A DNA stretch of 64,000 nucleotides from Ulota crispa (GCA_963920765.1 OY987243.1:29139060-29203059); one strand, 5' to 3'. Shown: positions 1 to 12,255, counted from the stretch's first letter. The notes: a model not told the origin generated them from the letters alone. Translations and numbers: made by a program.

Positions 1-685
1 ACTCTTACTTGAAAAGAATTACTCTACACAAAGTTGAGGTTTATTTTTTCCATGTAGAAGACCAAGTTAGGTATGTGTGGGAGAATTTTCAAATCAATTG
101 GAACTATACAACACATGGGGGAAAATAGTAAGTAAAAAGAAGTAGAGAATGAATCAAATCACTAAATTGTTAAGAATTTAATTATTAAAATGAAAAATGC
201 AAATCCCAATGGTTATAATGTTGTGATAAACAATCTACATCCTTAGGTTTAGTTTTTTTTCCAGAATACTGAAAATTGTGGAAAATAAAGGACTTCAAAG
301 TAAATTTTAGAGTAGAAAATCCATAACTGCCCACAAACTAAAACATCTCATAACTTTCATCTCATTGATTGAAGTTGAATGATTCAAAGCTTCCCATATA
401 TGAAAATAATCTAAACAACCAATTTCATAGTTCTATTTTTAGAAAATACAAATTTTAAAGAAGTTCTTGGGCTGCTCGGATTGCCCTCCCTCCCCCGAGT
501 TGTAGAAATTCTTGCATAACTTCTTTGTCGAATGGTAGAATGAAAAAAAAAAGATTCCCAAATAGGTCTTGGAATTTCCTACCTTCAATAAAAGTTCAAA
601 AAAATCACAAAAACTAGATTAGCTATAGGTACATGCCCAAAATCCATTTGTCCCCCAGGGGGACAGCTAGGCCTTTAGGGGTTAA
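1..685. mobile_element. piggyBac-like TTAA MITE, partial (right end only)
   Basis: The right end reads CCTTTAGGGGTTAA at 672-685, the reverse complement of the family terminus. The left end lies outside the window. The body matches the element at 11300-12237 in reverse orientation: the 'aaagttgaggtttat' and 'catgtagaagaccaagtta' stretches near 30-75 reappear inverted there. No coding capacity is seen. Confidence 0.8.
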
Positions 686-2254
686 TAGATTTTACTTTAT
701 GAAACATTGTACTTGCATTTGTTACTTAATTTAATATCAAATTATAAATTTAGATTTAGATTTTTTTATTGTGGCCAAATGAACTAATGGGGAATGCTAT
801 TTCATGAGCAGGAATGCGTGAGCCGTGAGCCGTGAGCAAAGATTTTTTTTCAAAATACTCAATTTCATTTATAATTGTGTACATAGGGCCTTATAATTAT
901 ACATTTTAAACCTTTATCTTCTAACAAATTTAAAAAAAAAAAAAAATTCCATTGATTTTGAGATCAAATTTGATTCTTGCTCATCAAATCTTGGCTCACC
1001 ATTCTACGCTCACAAAATAGTGTTGTCCTTGATTAATAATGTTGGTGATATTAATAAGATTATTGACATTTAATATTAGGATTTGTAATTAATGTTGCTA
1101 ACATCAAATATCATTATAAGTATATAGATTATTGCTTTGGAAAAAATCCCATTAGGGGTGGAAGTTTTTTGTTTCCCCATTAAACTAATTGATTAATTGT
1201 TTAACAACCAGGGTTGTCAAACTAATGAAAATCAATTTTTACTTGACTGCCTTGTTATTAATTGATTAAGCTTAAGTTGCACATATTGGATTGTTGACAA
1301 GTGTTGAATCATAAACCTCATGGAACTCAAAGCAAGTCTAACAAGCCTATTCAGCTCTTGTTGTTATGTGGAGGTAGTTGAAGAACAAATTGATTCAATA
1401 AGAACATATTTTTGAAATTAAAAGAAGTTACACAAAAAAATTCAATTTGAGCAAGACTTTAATAAAAGTAATACTTTTTTTGCCTTAGAATGAGTTTTGT
1501 CTTATTAGTGCAAGGGTGTGGCATACCTCACACCCTTGTTTTCTAAATAGGGTTGTGCCATAACCTTTTGTTGCTTTTAACAATAACAATTTGGTGGCGT
1601 AGGTCCCTATTGTGACATCCTTCTCACAATCTTTGGTTGAAATACATGATTGTGAAGTCTCTTCTAAATTTTGACCACTTGAGTCAAATTATTTGAGATA
1701 ACATTTAAGCGTTTTAGCCCACTCGATTTCTCTAAAGTAGTGTAAACTACCTTATTGATGCACCTTGCAAATTTTCTTGTTCTTGAATTAGAATGTGTTA
1801 GTGTTGTCAATCTAGGAAGTAACAATTATTTATTTGTAGTGTGTAGGAAGTTACAACTACATAAACCCTTAACACTTCAAAAAAAAATTGGAAGTTGATG
1901 AACGGTTACAAAATAAATTTCTTATCATTAATTTTAGAACAATATAGATATTAAGGAACTACCATGAGCATGTAGCAAAAAATAATGAATTGAAAATGAG
2001 AAGTCTTTGAGACTAATAATAGAACCAATTTAATCCATGTTATACGATTGTATGTGAAAAAAATAATCTCAAATTTGACAGACTATTCCTTGGCACAAGC
2101 TTGTGCACAAGTGCAAAGTCTACCAAATTTGTTTAGCATAATTCAAGTTGATATCATCATGCTAGTAGATGATTTCAGTACAATGATATAATGTTTACTA
2201 GTTTCAGACAAACTAGTATGGGATTTTTATGTGATTAAAGGACCTTAGTATGTA
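686..2254. other. AT-rich intergenic stretch
   Basis: No gene is seen. A small hairpin near 1511-1535 (caagggtgtg ... cacacccttg) is the only clear local structure. Confidence 0.5.
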
Positions 2255-3113
2255 TTGTACAGTACCCAAAAGAAAGAGTACATAACACTCCATCCAAAGA
2301 AGTATGTACAGCAAAGAATACAATTGATATTTCATTCTCACATTTTTAATATGAGATTCTCATGCAATCTTGATCAAGCATATCAAATTTCAGTTACTAA
2401 AACCTCAAATCCAATTTTTGGTAAATGGTTTTGTGTCAAAATCATGGTTTTATAAGAAAGTTAATTTATAAGTAATGGTGATGAGTTTTTGAGATTTGAT
2501 TGCATGGATATGTAGGAGACATCCATACGCACATCTTCTTTTCAAACAAACATTTCCAAAAAAATTCAAAATAGATTTTAATGTTAGAGTGATCATGACA
2601 TAATTTAGTAAGATACATATTTCTTCAAGGAAATTAGTTTTTGGCAAAAAAAACATATCATCATGTTTAAAGGTATAAACTTAATCACAATGTATGAGTC
2701 AAATAACAAAAACTAATTTTCATGAAGAAATATGTATTTTACTAAATTTGGTCAAAATCACTCTGACATTAAAATCTCTACAGAAGGAATTTTGAATTTT
2801 TTTGGAAATGTTTGTTTGAAAAAAAGATGTGAGTATGGATGTCTCCTACATATCCATGCAATCAAATCTCAAAAACTCATCACCATTACTTATAAATTAA
2901 CTTTCTTGTAAAACCATGATTTTGACACAAAACCATTTACCAAAAATTGGATTTTAGGTTTTAGTAACTGAAATTTGATGTGCTTGATCAAGATTGCATG
3001 AGAATCTCATATTAAAAATGTGAGAATGAAATGTCAGTTATATTCTTTGTTGTACATACTTCTTTGGATGCCATAAAAGAGTGTTATGTACTCTTTCTTT
3101 TGGGTATTGTACA
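2255..3113. mobile_element. Foldback element, TACAGT-GGGTACAA family
   Basis: The left end TTGTACAGTACCCAAAAG is mirrored by CTTTTGGGTATTGTACAC at the right. The whole interval folds back on itself around position 2680, so the arms are about 420 bp. The arms share 'gatgtc/tcctacatatccatgc' and 'tcaaatctcaaaaactcatc' with the elements at 47.4 and 51.0 kb. It has no plausible ORF, since the short ones are shadows of the repeat. Confidence 0.82.
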
Positions 3114-3115
3114 CT

Positions 3116-3338
3116 GGGGGGACAAAAAGATTGGGAAATCTTGAAACTGCCTAAATATTGTAAAATTACTACAAATTCATTTTTGCAACTAGTAAAATTT
3201 GTGAACTTAGCGGTGTTAAAGTTGAAAATTTAAGCTTATTAGCAATGTTTCCTCCCACTTGAGTTAAAAGTCAAAATCATATTTGAGATTAGTGGAGTTG
3301 GGTGGTGGCCTAAGATTTCCCAATCTTTTTGTCCCCCC
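3116..3338. mobile_element. Short MITE with GGGGGGACAAAAAG termini
   Basis: Inverted termini: GGGGGGACAAAAAGATTGGG on the left and CCCAATCTTTTTGTCCCCCC on the right, about 223 bp in all. It lies directly against the right end of the foldback element that ends at 3113, suggesting insertion at its edge. Confidence 0.72.
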
Positions 3339-3407
3339 ACTATACACGTGAGTATGTAGTTAATACTCAATAAGAGCTTGCTAAATACTAATATTTCTTA
3401 ATAATGT

Positions 3408-3539
3408 ACTACAAGGGAACATTGTCAATTTGGTCATTTTTTGTCAATTAGGATATTTGTCAATGAAGACATTGTTTTGTCAATTTGGACACATTAGTCA
3501 ATTTGGACATGTCAATTTGGATAATGTTTCCTTGTAGTG
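3408..3539. mobile_element. CACTA-like mini-element with TGTCAATTTGGACA repeats
   Basis: The left end ACTACAAGGGAACATTGTC pairs with the right end ATGTTTCCTTGTAGTGATG, giving a CACTACAAGG-type tip. The interior is built of degenerate copies of GTCAATTTGGACA. A relative is at 14075-14234. Confidence 0.6.
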
Positions 3540-4322
3540 ATGAAATTTGACAATTACAATTTGAGAAAAGAACTTTGTGAAAATCTTGTCCAATTTTTTT
3601 TTACGCTTAGTTTTTGAATTTGGAATATAGAACTTTGATAGTATTTTTCAAAGTTAATTAAGTGTCATTTTACACTAATACAATAAAAATTATAGACATA
3701 GTGATTGTAAAGGTTCTAACTATACTTATTGTTGTTTTTTGAACTAAACTTTTAAGAGCCTTAATGGTCAAAAGTGGATGCTTTTACTAGTAGGAGTATA
3801 AATGAACTGATTAGAAAATTTTGAAGAAGGTTAATTAAACAAGAAGTCAATAGAGAGAAGAAATCATCTTGTTCTAGATTATTAGCAAAATAAAATTGTT
3901 TCATAAGTTCATGTAATACTTTGGAAGCTTCCAATGTGAAATTCTATTTTGGATACTAAAGATTAGATTAGCAAATTAGACTATTTTGAAATTTTGGAAA
4001 GTATCTTATAACGTTTGGTTTTTGTTTGTTAAGAAAACATTACTTTGAATGATTAATGAATTCAGCTGAATTCTTATTATATCGTTTCTTGGTGTCTTCA
4101 TTTTTTTGAGTATTCAAATAAATAAATTAAGGTTTCTACATTATGGATTATTAATAATCTTGTACATGTACTCAATAATTCAAAAACCGCAAAGTAGATT
4201 ATCCTTAAAAATATAACTTTGGTAAACAAGTAATACATAAAAGTCTTAAATATATTTTTTGTCATTGTTTACATATCAATTTCATTTTTAAACTACAAAA
4301 TTATAAAAATAATTGGTGATGT
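3540..4322. other. AT-rich intergenic stretch
   Basis: No ORF, RNA gene or clear inverted repeat was recognised here. Confidence 0.5.
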
Positions 4323-4950
4323 TTATCCCCTAAACGTCTGAGGCTTTTTTTGGGCTCTTAGGAATATGCTTCAAATTGAACAAAAAGGTAATATTTTAAT
4401 AATTTGTATCAAGTTCTTTTGAATTGTAACCATACAAATTCAAATTAGATATGTTAGAGGTCACACAAGAAAAGAAAACACAACAATTTCACTAATAGAT
4501 TGAAAGATTATAATGTTTGATCATGAGGGTGTTAAAATTACAAAAATGACTTGAAGCCTTTGAATTCTCTTTTCACATGTTGAATCTAAAAGAATGACAA
4601 TAAAAAAAATACAATTTAATGGAAATAACATACATAATCCCAATCACTTTATAGCTTTTCAAAATCTTTTCTACAATTTTTTTAAATGAATTTTTTATGT
4701 AAATTTTTCTCCAAGATCTAGTGTATTTGAGGCTCATTTCCAAGAGCTCTCAACACTAGAGAAAGTCAAGACCCTTGCACAAAAGCTTGAATAAAAAACT
4801 CATAATTGATCATTTTCAAAATCAAATTTTTGATCCTATAATTAGACTTCACAAAGAATAAATCCAAAATGTAAACTACTAAAAATAGTAACTTAGTTAA
4901 GTTTATACTACAAACACCAAAATTTGGTGCCACAAGCATTTAGGGGTTAA
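4323..4950. mobile_element. piggyBac-like TTAA MITE, left TTAA mutated
   Basis: The left end reads TTAT-CCCCTAAACGTC and the right end GCATTTAGGGGTTAA, together spanning about 628 bp. The left duplication has drifted from TTAA to TTAT. There is no ORF, and size and termini agree with other members. Confidence 0.62.
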
Positions 4951-6139
4951 ACAATAACCAGTTTTAGAAAGGACTTTGGAGTTTTGGTTTTACAATTTGT
5001 TGGGCATATCCAATGGATACAATGGTATTATCAATGTATGACAATTGTGAATATATCATACTTTAAAAACTCTATATGAAAATAAACTTTAAACTATGTT
5101 ACACTATTATCATCTCATGACATTTTTTATAATTCTCTACATCTTGAACTATCCCAAAGGTCTTTTGGGGTCAATTAGTTAAAAGTTTTCAAAGGGACAC
5201 CTTGTGATTGGTATAAGTATAATTTGTTGATCTCTTTATGTTAGAATAAGAGAACAATATTGTAAACATGTTGCGTCTAGCCATATACATTTGCAAACTT
5301 CTTTACTTGTTGATCCTTAAATGACGATTGGACTAGTTTTACAAGATATTGTTTAAAACCCTTGGACAACACAATGTGGTGCCATGAGTATTTAAGGAAA
5401 TGGGTTGCTTAAATCCTTTCTTTTCACATGCATTGAATTTTTGACCAAAGTTTGAGGAGAATTGATATTAATGTACTGTAAACTATCGAAAATGAAAATA
5501 AAATCACATGAATTTGGGAATCATTAAATGAAATTTGTCCAAAACTCTTTTAAAGAAAAAACTGTAGTATAAACAAGCAGCCATGATGTAATAGGTTACA
5601 GTGTCTCCCTTCTTGCACTGACTTGCTTTTTCAGTAAGGCACGTCCTCAAACTTCCTTGTGGTAGTTTTTCTCAATGCAAAAGCTCTTCTTTTACGATAT
5701 CGAGTGTATAGGAAGTATCAAGACTATAACTTATGCTAGAATTTTGAAAAACCAAGTTTTTAAAGGCAGATTTAAAATTTAGAAAAGCCAATTACACCTT
5801 TTAAAGCTCCATCTTTCAGTTATTATGAAAAACTAGGAAGAAGGCCCTAGTAGTTAGAACATAGGCATCGAAGTTCTTTCTTGGTTTTGAAACCCTACGC
5901 GTACCATCTTCCAATCCAAATTTCTTGCTAATAAACACAAATAATCATAAGAAGTATGTGAAAAACCTTTGGAATGTTATATGTAAAGGACACTTACCAT
6001 TGAAGCTCAAAAAACTATTCAAGTACTAAATTTTTCACTTTTGGAACTTGCCTCCTAAAGAGATTTTTGAGCCTCATTGATAGGATTTCCAATCTTTCCC
6101 ATTTTCAACCTATTTTTTCTATACTTAACTTATAAATAG
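4951..6139. other. AT-rich intergenic stretch
   Basis: No supported gene. Long poly-A/T-rich DNA without recognised repeats. Confidence 0.45.
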
Positions 6140-6870
6140 GGAATTGCTAAAGCCACACCCAAAATTGTTAACGTCACATCCCAAGGTATGCTTTGAGCAT
6201 GAAATGTGAGAACTCAACGCTAATTTTTTTGAATTTTGATCAAAATGTTTGTTTCACCTTTATCATTTTAAAGCTACATTCAAAAAATTGGAGGTGCTTG
6301 AGTATGAAATTAAAAACATAGGACTTTTGAATTACTTAAAGAAAAAATACATTAAAAAAATAGTAAAGGTGCAATAAAATTCAACAAAAATTTGAGTTTT
6401 TCTTCTTTCTTTCAAGGAGGTGGTAATGTTGTGATTGAAAGAATGATGGACCACTTGAATAAAAAAAGGAAAAAGTTCATGGATACCCTTGAAGTTTGCA
6501 ATATTTACATAGATACCTTAGCTTTTTCAGATATTACACAAATAGCTTTTGATCAAAGTTTTCAGGCATTTGTTCTATTGTGCATGTCACTTCCTTCTCC
6601 CTTTGTGTGTACACTACTTCTTTCTTGTTGTGCATGCGCAAAAAGGAAGAAGGGAAATTGCATGCATAACAAAACAAATGCCTGAATTTTTTTGGTCCAA
6701 GGGTATTTGTGTAATTTTTGAAAAAGCAAGGGTATCTATGTAAATATTGCAAACTTCAAGGGTATCCATGAAATTTCCCTAAAAAAATAGCATTAAATTC
6801 TCAAATTACATGCTCACATGGGTGTGGTGTTAGCAATTTTGAGTGTGACTTTAGCAATTCCCTATAGATA
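6139..6870. mobile_element. MITE with AGGGAATTGCTAAAG termini, containing a nested MITE
   Basis: The left terminus is ATAGGGAATTGCTAAAGCC with a CACACCCAAAATTG extension. The right terminus reads CAATTTTGAGTGTGAC followed by TTTAGCAATTCCCTAT. Between them lies a second inverted-repeat element at 6468-6779, so this is a host element carrying an insertion. Confidence 0.75.
6468..6779. mobile_element. Nested ~310 bp MITE (GGATACCCTTGAAGTTTGCA family)
   Basis: The left terminus is TTCATGGATACCCTTGAAG and the right is CTTCAAGGGTATCCATGAA. The interior contains mirrored 'cttccttctccctttgtg' and 'aaggaagaagggaa' stretches. A second copy with the same interior occupies 58220-58534, inside intron 2 of the TPM gene. 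Short ORFs here are artefacts of the repeat. Confidence 0.8.
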
Positions 6871-7149
6871 TACAACGGTGTTTAGTTAGCATCAACCTTT
6901 GTAAAAGTAAAGATTGGATAAGATCACACTTTCACTCCCCTTTTGCCCAAAGCATGTATAATGAGCTTGGCTAAGGTCAAGTGCTTGCATATAGTTAACG
7001 TTTTCTTTTCATCAATGCCCATTTTGAGTCATCAATTAGAAAGGCGTTTGGTTAGCGTACCAAAAACATGGGTGGAAAAGCACCTCCAAAGTTGCAACCA
7101 CTAGAATTAGAGAAAGTAATGTAAATGAAGTGTTTCTTAATGATCAATA

Positions 7150-7200
7150 CTTGGGTAAGGTCAACACTTTTTCCACCCCAAAGTGTTGACCTTATCCAAG
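7150..7200. repeat. Perfect short hairpin
   Basis: CTTGGGTAAGGTCAACACTT is followed after about 10 bases by its near-exact reverse complement ending at 7200. Its role is unknown; it may be the tip of a degraded foldback element. Confidence 0.7.
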
Positions 7201-7454
7201 CACCATTGTATCATATATACATACTAGTTTGTAAACCCATTTAGATAAGCTAAATGAATAATGGTGATTGAGTGACTCCATTTAGCATAGGTTAGAATTT
7301 GTATATAAAAAAATCCATTTAACATCCATTTAGCATAGGTAAATCCAATATGTATATATAGATATTAAAAGAATTGATCAATTATTTATCCAATGATTTC
7401 AAATCCCAACCATCTTTCTTTTGCCATTTCAACTGGTTGACTTTGTATATGTAC

Positions 7455-7645
7455 AATAGTGCTTGGCTAAGATGAACCTTTTTAAGAAAAAGGTTTGGCT
7501 AAGATTAATGTCCATGTCCCACCTCAATTGCTTGTTTTCACGTATTGCACCGACTTACCTCGAAGTTGGCTACAATTAATGAATGTTTTCTTACGATGGA
7601 ACTTTTTCTTGTCCCACCGCCTTCATGTTAGCTAGGCATCACTTT
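7455..7645. mobile_element. Short MITE, ATAGTGCTTGGCTAAGATGAA family
   Basis: The left end CAATAGTGCTTGGCTAAGAT and a right end near CATGTTAGCTAGGCATCACT are inverted. The same left and right termini bound 51831-52007, which defines a small family. It is non-coding. Confidence 0.6.
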
Positions 7646-7721
7646 ATTGACAATTTGCCGACTGAGAATGAAGCTCATCAAAGCTCTTCTTCATCTAGGG
7701 GAACCATCATAGACGCTTCCC

Positions 7722-8455
7722 CGTACTCTAAAGGCCCTAGCACTCTTTTTTGGCAGCATAGCAATTTTGGGCAGCTCACTACAAGTGGATGTTTCATCTT
7801 TTTTCTTTGAAATTTTTACACATGATGTGCCCAAGGACTACTTTTTAGGTTCAACGATTTTTATAAATTTTGACTACATGGTTCAAAAGTTATTGCATGA
7901 TATGTTGTTATTTTAAACTCTAGGTAGCTTAGGCAGCTTTAAAAAACTTCTTTAAAATTGATATTTTTTTGAATTCTTTTTTTGAAATTGGTTCTTTAGA
8001 CTTATATGTACATGGGAAGCGTTGAATCATTGGATTTCAATAAGTGAGACAAAAGTTATGAGAAGTTTTAGTTTGCGGGTAGGTATGGAATCTCTCGAAA
8101 CCATACCTACCCGTAAACTAAAACTTCTCATAACTTTTGTCTCACTTATTGAAATCCAATAATTCAAAGCTTCCCATGTACATATAAGTCTAAAGAACCA
8201 ATTAAAAAAAAAAAATCAATAAATGTCATTTTAAATTTTGTTTAAAGCTGCCCAAGCTACCCGGAGTTCACAAAAAATAACATATCATGCAATAACTTTT
8301 GAATCATGTAATCAAAAGTTATGAAAATTGTTAGACCTGAAAGCTAGTCCTTGGTTCATCATGTGTGAAAATTTCAAAAAAAAAAGATAAAAAATCCTCT
8401 TACAGTGAGCTGCCCAAAATCCATTTTGTCCCTTCGTGGGCTTTTAGGGGGTTAA
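7722..8455. mobile_element. piggyBac-like TTAA foldback element, full hairpin
   Basis: The right end is GGGCTTTTAGGGGGTTAA. The left end is eroded (CGTACTCTAAAGGCCC). The interval is an end-to-end inverted repeat centred near 8095: for example 'tgagacaaaagttatgaga' on the left is mirrored after a short loop. The outer arm shares 'agcaattttgggcagctcac' with the element at 30691. The right end lies about 250 bp upstream of the NTPase start codon. Confidence 0.78.
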
Positions 8456-8711
8456 CCTCTTCCATGTCAATACGTCGCCGTGGCAGCACAGTCAGTCCTG
8501 TCTGCGTCCTACTGCGTCCTGCTGCGTCTTGCTGCGGCTTTGTTACGAGCCCGTCGTTCCAGTTGCGTTGCGGACCTTACGGCGTGTGCATCCTTGCTCT
8601 TGTGAGTGCGTCCCAGTTGTGGCCATCGAAGCCCTGAGCTGAACGCGCACCGCTTTGTAAGGCTTCTGTTTGGATGGTGTTGTGGTTGTGCATGTCCGTC
8701 TGGTCGTGATC

Positions 8712-9482
8712 ATGGTAGGCACCGAGGTCGAGGCCGACATTACAGGGATCGAGCAACCTCCGGCGTCCTCGGCCATCAATGTCTTCGTGACGGGGCAGCC
8801 CGGGGTCGGCAAGACCTCGCTCGTCTTGAACGCCGTCAAGAAGCTGCCACAGGATGCCGTGGCCGGATTCTACACGTTGGAGGCTCGCAATCCCAAGACA
8901 GGGGAGAAGATAGGGTTGGACATCGAGACGTTCTCCGGGGAGCGGGCGCCTCTCTCGCGGTTGCGACGGGGCTGCGGTCCGAAAGTAGGCAAGTATTATT
9001 TCGCATTGGAGGCGTTCGAGAAGACGGTGTTACCATTGCTGACGCCGAGTGAAGCCATCAAGCTGCACGTGGTGGATGAAGTAGGACGTATGGAACTGCA
9101 GAGCGATCAGTTCAAGGAGTCACTCCTGGCGTTGCTGGCTTCTCCGCAAGTTGCTGTGTTTGGGTCGCTTCCCGCTTGTAGGTTTGGCCACGACTTGCCG
9201 TTTGTTGAGGCTATTAAGAAGCGCCCGGATACGGCGATTCTAACCCTAACGAAGTCGAACCGCGATGCGGCTGCGTTGCAAGTGGAGGATTTGTTGCAGA
9301 ATATCGTTGGGAGTGCTGTGAGCGCGGGTTCCATTCTGGACTTGCAGGCCGGGAGCACGGGCTCCTCTGACTCGTTGCGGAAAATTGCGACAGACATCTT
9401 CTCCTCGACCGATCATCCTCATCTTGGCGTGGAGGAGCCTGCTGAGAAGCGAAGGAAGACATCTTCGGAGTTTTTGCTGTGA
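8712..9482 (+). CDS. Nucleoside-triphosphatase, THEP1/NTPCR family
   Basis: Predicted P-loop NTPase of the THEP1 (COG1618) family, known to hydrolyse ATP, GTP and other NTPs in vitro; the cellular role in plants is not established. It reads as a single uninterrupted exon. From the chosen start (MVGTEVEAD) the Walker A motif GQPGVGKTS is at about residues 28-36, followed by the family's 'G.Y..E.R..G...G' region and the Walker B signature VVDEVGRMEL. An in-frame ATG at 8670 would add 14 residues; I prefer 8712 because the family normally begins shortly before the P-loop. The protein is about 256 aa, longer than the usual ~180-190, because of a C-terminal extension ending in EKRRKTSSEFLL with a basic KRRK patch that could be a nuclear signal (inference). 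Coding GC is clearly above that of its surroundings. Confidence 0.9.
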   Translation: MVGTEVEADITGIEQPPASSAINVFVTGQPGVGKTSLVLNAVKKLPQDAVAGFYTLEARNPKTGEKIGLDIETFSGERAPLSRLRRGCGPKVGKYYFALEAFEKTVLPLLTPSEAIKLHVVDEVGRMELQSDQFKESLLALLASPQVAVFGSLPACRFGHDLPFVEAIKKRPDTAILTLTKSNRDAAALQVEDLLQNIVGSAVSAGSILDLQAGSTGSSDSLRKIATDIFSSTDHPHLGVEEPAEKRRKTSSEFLL

Positions 9483-11023
9483 AGTTTTTCGAGCGTGTCA
9501 ATGAATGCTTTGGAGCTGACGATTGTTAATCTCCGTACTCTGATGATGATCTGCTTGGGCTGTCAAATTCATGTTATATCTGTGATGCCTGAAAGAGCAG
9601 CTGAAGGAGCTCCAGGGTTGAACCATGCAAGTGATAAGACGACTGATCAATCACCTTTGTTCATCTTTTGTGCACATCTAGTGCTCTGATGATCACTTGA
9701 CTAACGGAGGAAAGAATTAGGGCTTAAGGAACACATGAAATATACGTGTTGATCCGCGCTTGTTGTCGTTGCAGGCTCGTAGGAATTCTTATAGAAACAT
9801 TCACTGCCTTGTGTTAATATTATGCTGCTGTGATTGCAGAGGTCACAGGAACACTGTGATCGAGGAGGTATGACTAGCTGGTGTGAGCAAACACCATGCA
9901 TCCCCACGGATTTCATGCCAATTTTGAGATCTTTTCTCTCATGTACGTTGAAAGAAAAAATTGTATATTATATCCCTCGCCAAAAAGTACTATACTCGCT
10001 TTCGTTCATGACATGACTTTTTCAATCTCTAAAAAATATCTTCTTTTGTATCTTGTTGGCCTACTTGTATGAAATCTATGTGCGTGCAACTTTTGCATGT
10101 ACCGAATAGAAATCTCGTAATCTTTTTGTGTGTTCTTTTGATCGTTTGTGGGGCGACGTGGTGCTTGGTGGTCTCTGATTGATTAACAAAAGTGAAGTTC
10201 TTTGTGTTCAGTGGATGTCGTATTACTCGAAATCCTGACTCTTATCATTGCCTTGTGTGTGAGGTGCTCCATGTAAAATCTAGTGTTTTTTGTTCACAAT
10301 TTTGTCTTCGCTGACTCGGCTAGTTCGTTGTGCTCATGTGTAGCTTTTGATGCAGTGGTTACCATAAGCAAGAGTTGACAACTGTCATTCACGATGTTTT
10401 GCGCCCACTTTGACCATTCTGCTCCAGGTTTATAGCAGTGAGACTTTGCGCAGTCAGCTCAGGGATTCCTTGTTTGTAGTCTTTGACTAGGTGCCTTGTA
10501 TGGGACAATAATGAATGACGTCAGTGTTATGAATCTTCTCTGTTGCGCAGTTCTGCCGGCCGCTAACTTCAGAGAGCCAACGTCATTTGGCGGCTTTTAC
10601 TCATGAGGAATGCTCGCAATTGTGGCTAAATTCAGCTGAACTTATACCAGTTTTTTTATAGGTACAATGAACGTACACCAGTGAAATTTTTAATTTTTAA
10701 TCTTTAGCACATTTTTGCAGTTTTTTAGCCTCCTGAACGGCTGGGGTTAGATGAATTGTCGTTCTGTGGGGCCAGGGTGGAGTAACTCACTCTTCTTACA
10801 AGGAAGGGTAAAAATTTCGTGGTTTTCTAAATCAGGATCTCTGGTTTCAAATATAAATTCAAAATTCCCGAATTCAATTTCATGGTGGCTTCACAAAACA
10901 GCATGCCATCTCACCTCAACCCTTTTGAACTAAGATGGTTATGCTATGGAATCTTCTTCTTATAAGTCAAGTTATGCTCTTGCGTTCAAGCTCTTACGTG
11001 ATGCGAAGTCACCACTTACTATA
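9483..11023. other. Intergenic region downstream of the NTPase gene
   Basis: The base composition is more mixed than the surrounding repeats, and part may be 3' untranslated sequence of the NTPase. No further gene is recognised; the short ORFs have no familiar motifs. Confidence 0.45.
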
Positions 11024-12255
11024 TAGTGCATTTACGTTGCCCCATATTAATTTATCCACATTTTGCACTGTTTAAATATTTACAAAAACTGTAATAACTT
11101 TTATCAATAACTACTACGATAAACAATGGAAGAAGCAAGCAAAGCTTGGGCGTAGCAACAAGCACCAAAGCTATAGAGTAGGGAAGCTAAAACTTTATAC
11201 AAAATCAAGCATTACTATAGTATAAAGAGAGTTGCATGCTCCCCAAATAGCCAAGGGTGAGTCATGAGATATCTTTGTTAAGGTAAGGCAATCTAATTGT
11301 TAACCCCTAAAGCCCAACTATTTCCTCGAGGGACAAATGGATTTCAAGCATGTACCTATAGCTAATCTAGTTTTTGTGATTTTTTTGAAGCTTTTATTGA
11401 AGGTGGGGAGTTCCAAGACCTACCCGAGCATCTAATTTTTTTGTCAGTTTAACATTTACCTAAGAAGTTTTGCAAGAATTTTTGCAACCTAGGGGCAAGA
11501 GGGCAATCCAGGCAACCCAAAAACTTCTTTAAAAATTGTACTTTTAAAAAATAAAAACCTGAAATTGATTCTTTAGATTTTTTTATATGTGGGAAGCTTT
11601 GAATCATTCAACTTCAATCAATGAGATGAAATTTATGAGATGTTTTAGTTTGTGGGCAATTACGGATCCTCTACTCTAAAATAAACTTTGAAGTCCTTTA
11701 TTTTCCACAATTTTCAATATTTTGGAATAAAAAACTAAACTAGAAAAAGTAGATTGTTTATTACAACATTATGACTGTTGGGATTTGCATTTATCATTTC
11801 AATAATTAAATTCTTAACAATTTAGTGATTTGACTCATTCTCTACTTCTTCTAACTTACTATTTTTTTCCCATGTGTTGTATAGTTCCAATTGATTTGAA
11901 AATTCTCCCACACATGCCTAACTTGGTCTTCTACATGGAAAAAATAAACCTCAACTTTGTGTAGAGAAATTTTCTTCATGTAAGAGTGGTCAAAGGCTTT
12001 TGAATCTTTTGGACAGCATGGAATTTTTTTTTTTTTCACTTCAAACGTAAATATCTCCTTCCTCTCTATGTAGAATGATTTGATTTTTTCCCACAAGTAC
12101 CTCTTCTAGTCTAAAGCAAGATCCTAAAGGTGGATTTACAAAACAAACTTTATTTCTTACTTATCTACTCATTCCCCCCAAAGTGGCAGTTTTGAGTGAT
12201 TTTCACAAAAACAAGGGCTTGGGCCTTTAGGGGTTAAGGCAACCTAAATGCACTA
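11024..12255. mobile_element. Composite MITE: TAGTGCATTTAGGTTGCC element split by a TTAA element
   Basis: The outer termini are TAGTGCATTTACGTTGCC on the left and GGCAACCTAAATGCACTA on the right. An uninterrupted relative is at 33590-33876, which shares the left body ('gataaacaatggaggaagc', 'gagagttgcatgc', 'gggtgagtcatgag') and runs straight into 'aaggcaacctaaatg'. Here that junction is split by the TTAA element at 11300-12237. The same composite arrangement recurs at 30413-31638. Confidence 0.8.
11300..12237. mobile_element. piggyBac-like TTAA MITE, full length (938 bp)
   Basis: It starts TTAACCCCTAAAGCCCAAC and ends GGGCCTTTAGGGGTTAA. TTAA stands at both ends, followed inward by CCC and preceded by GGG. 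The body is shared with the elements at 1-685, 23736, 30691 and 34670. It has no transposase ORF. Confidence 0.87.

Noticed and set aside
8606-9052. A second open frame overlapping the NTPase gene
   Set aside because: It is a GC-driven shadow of the NTPase frame, which has the P-loop and Walker B motifs.
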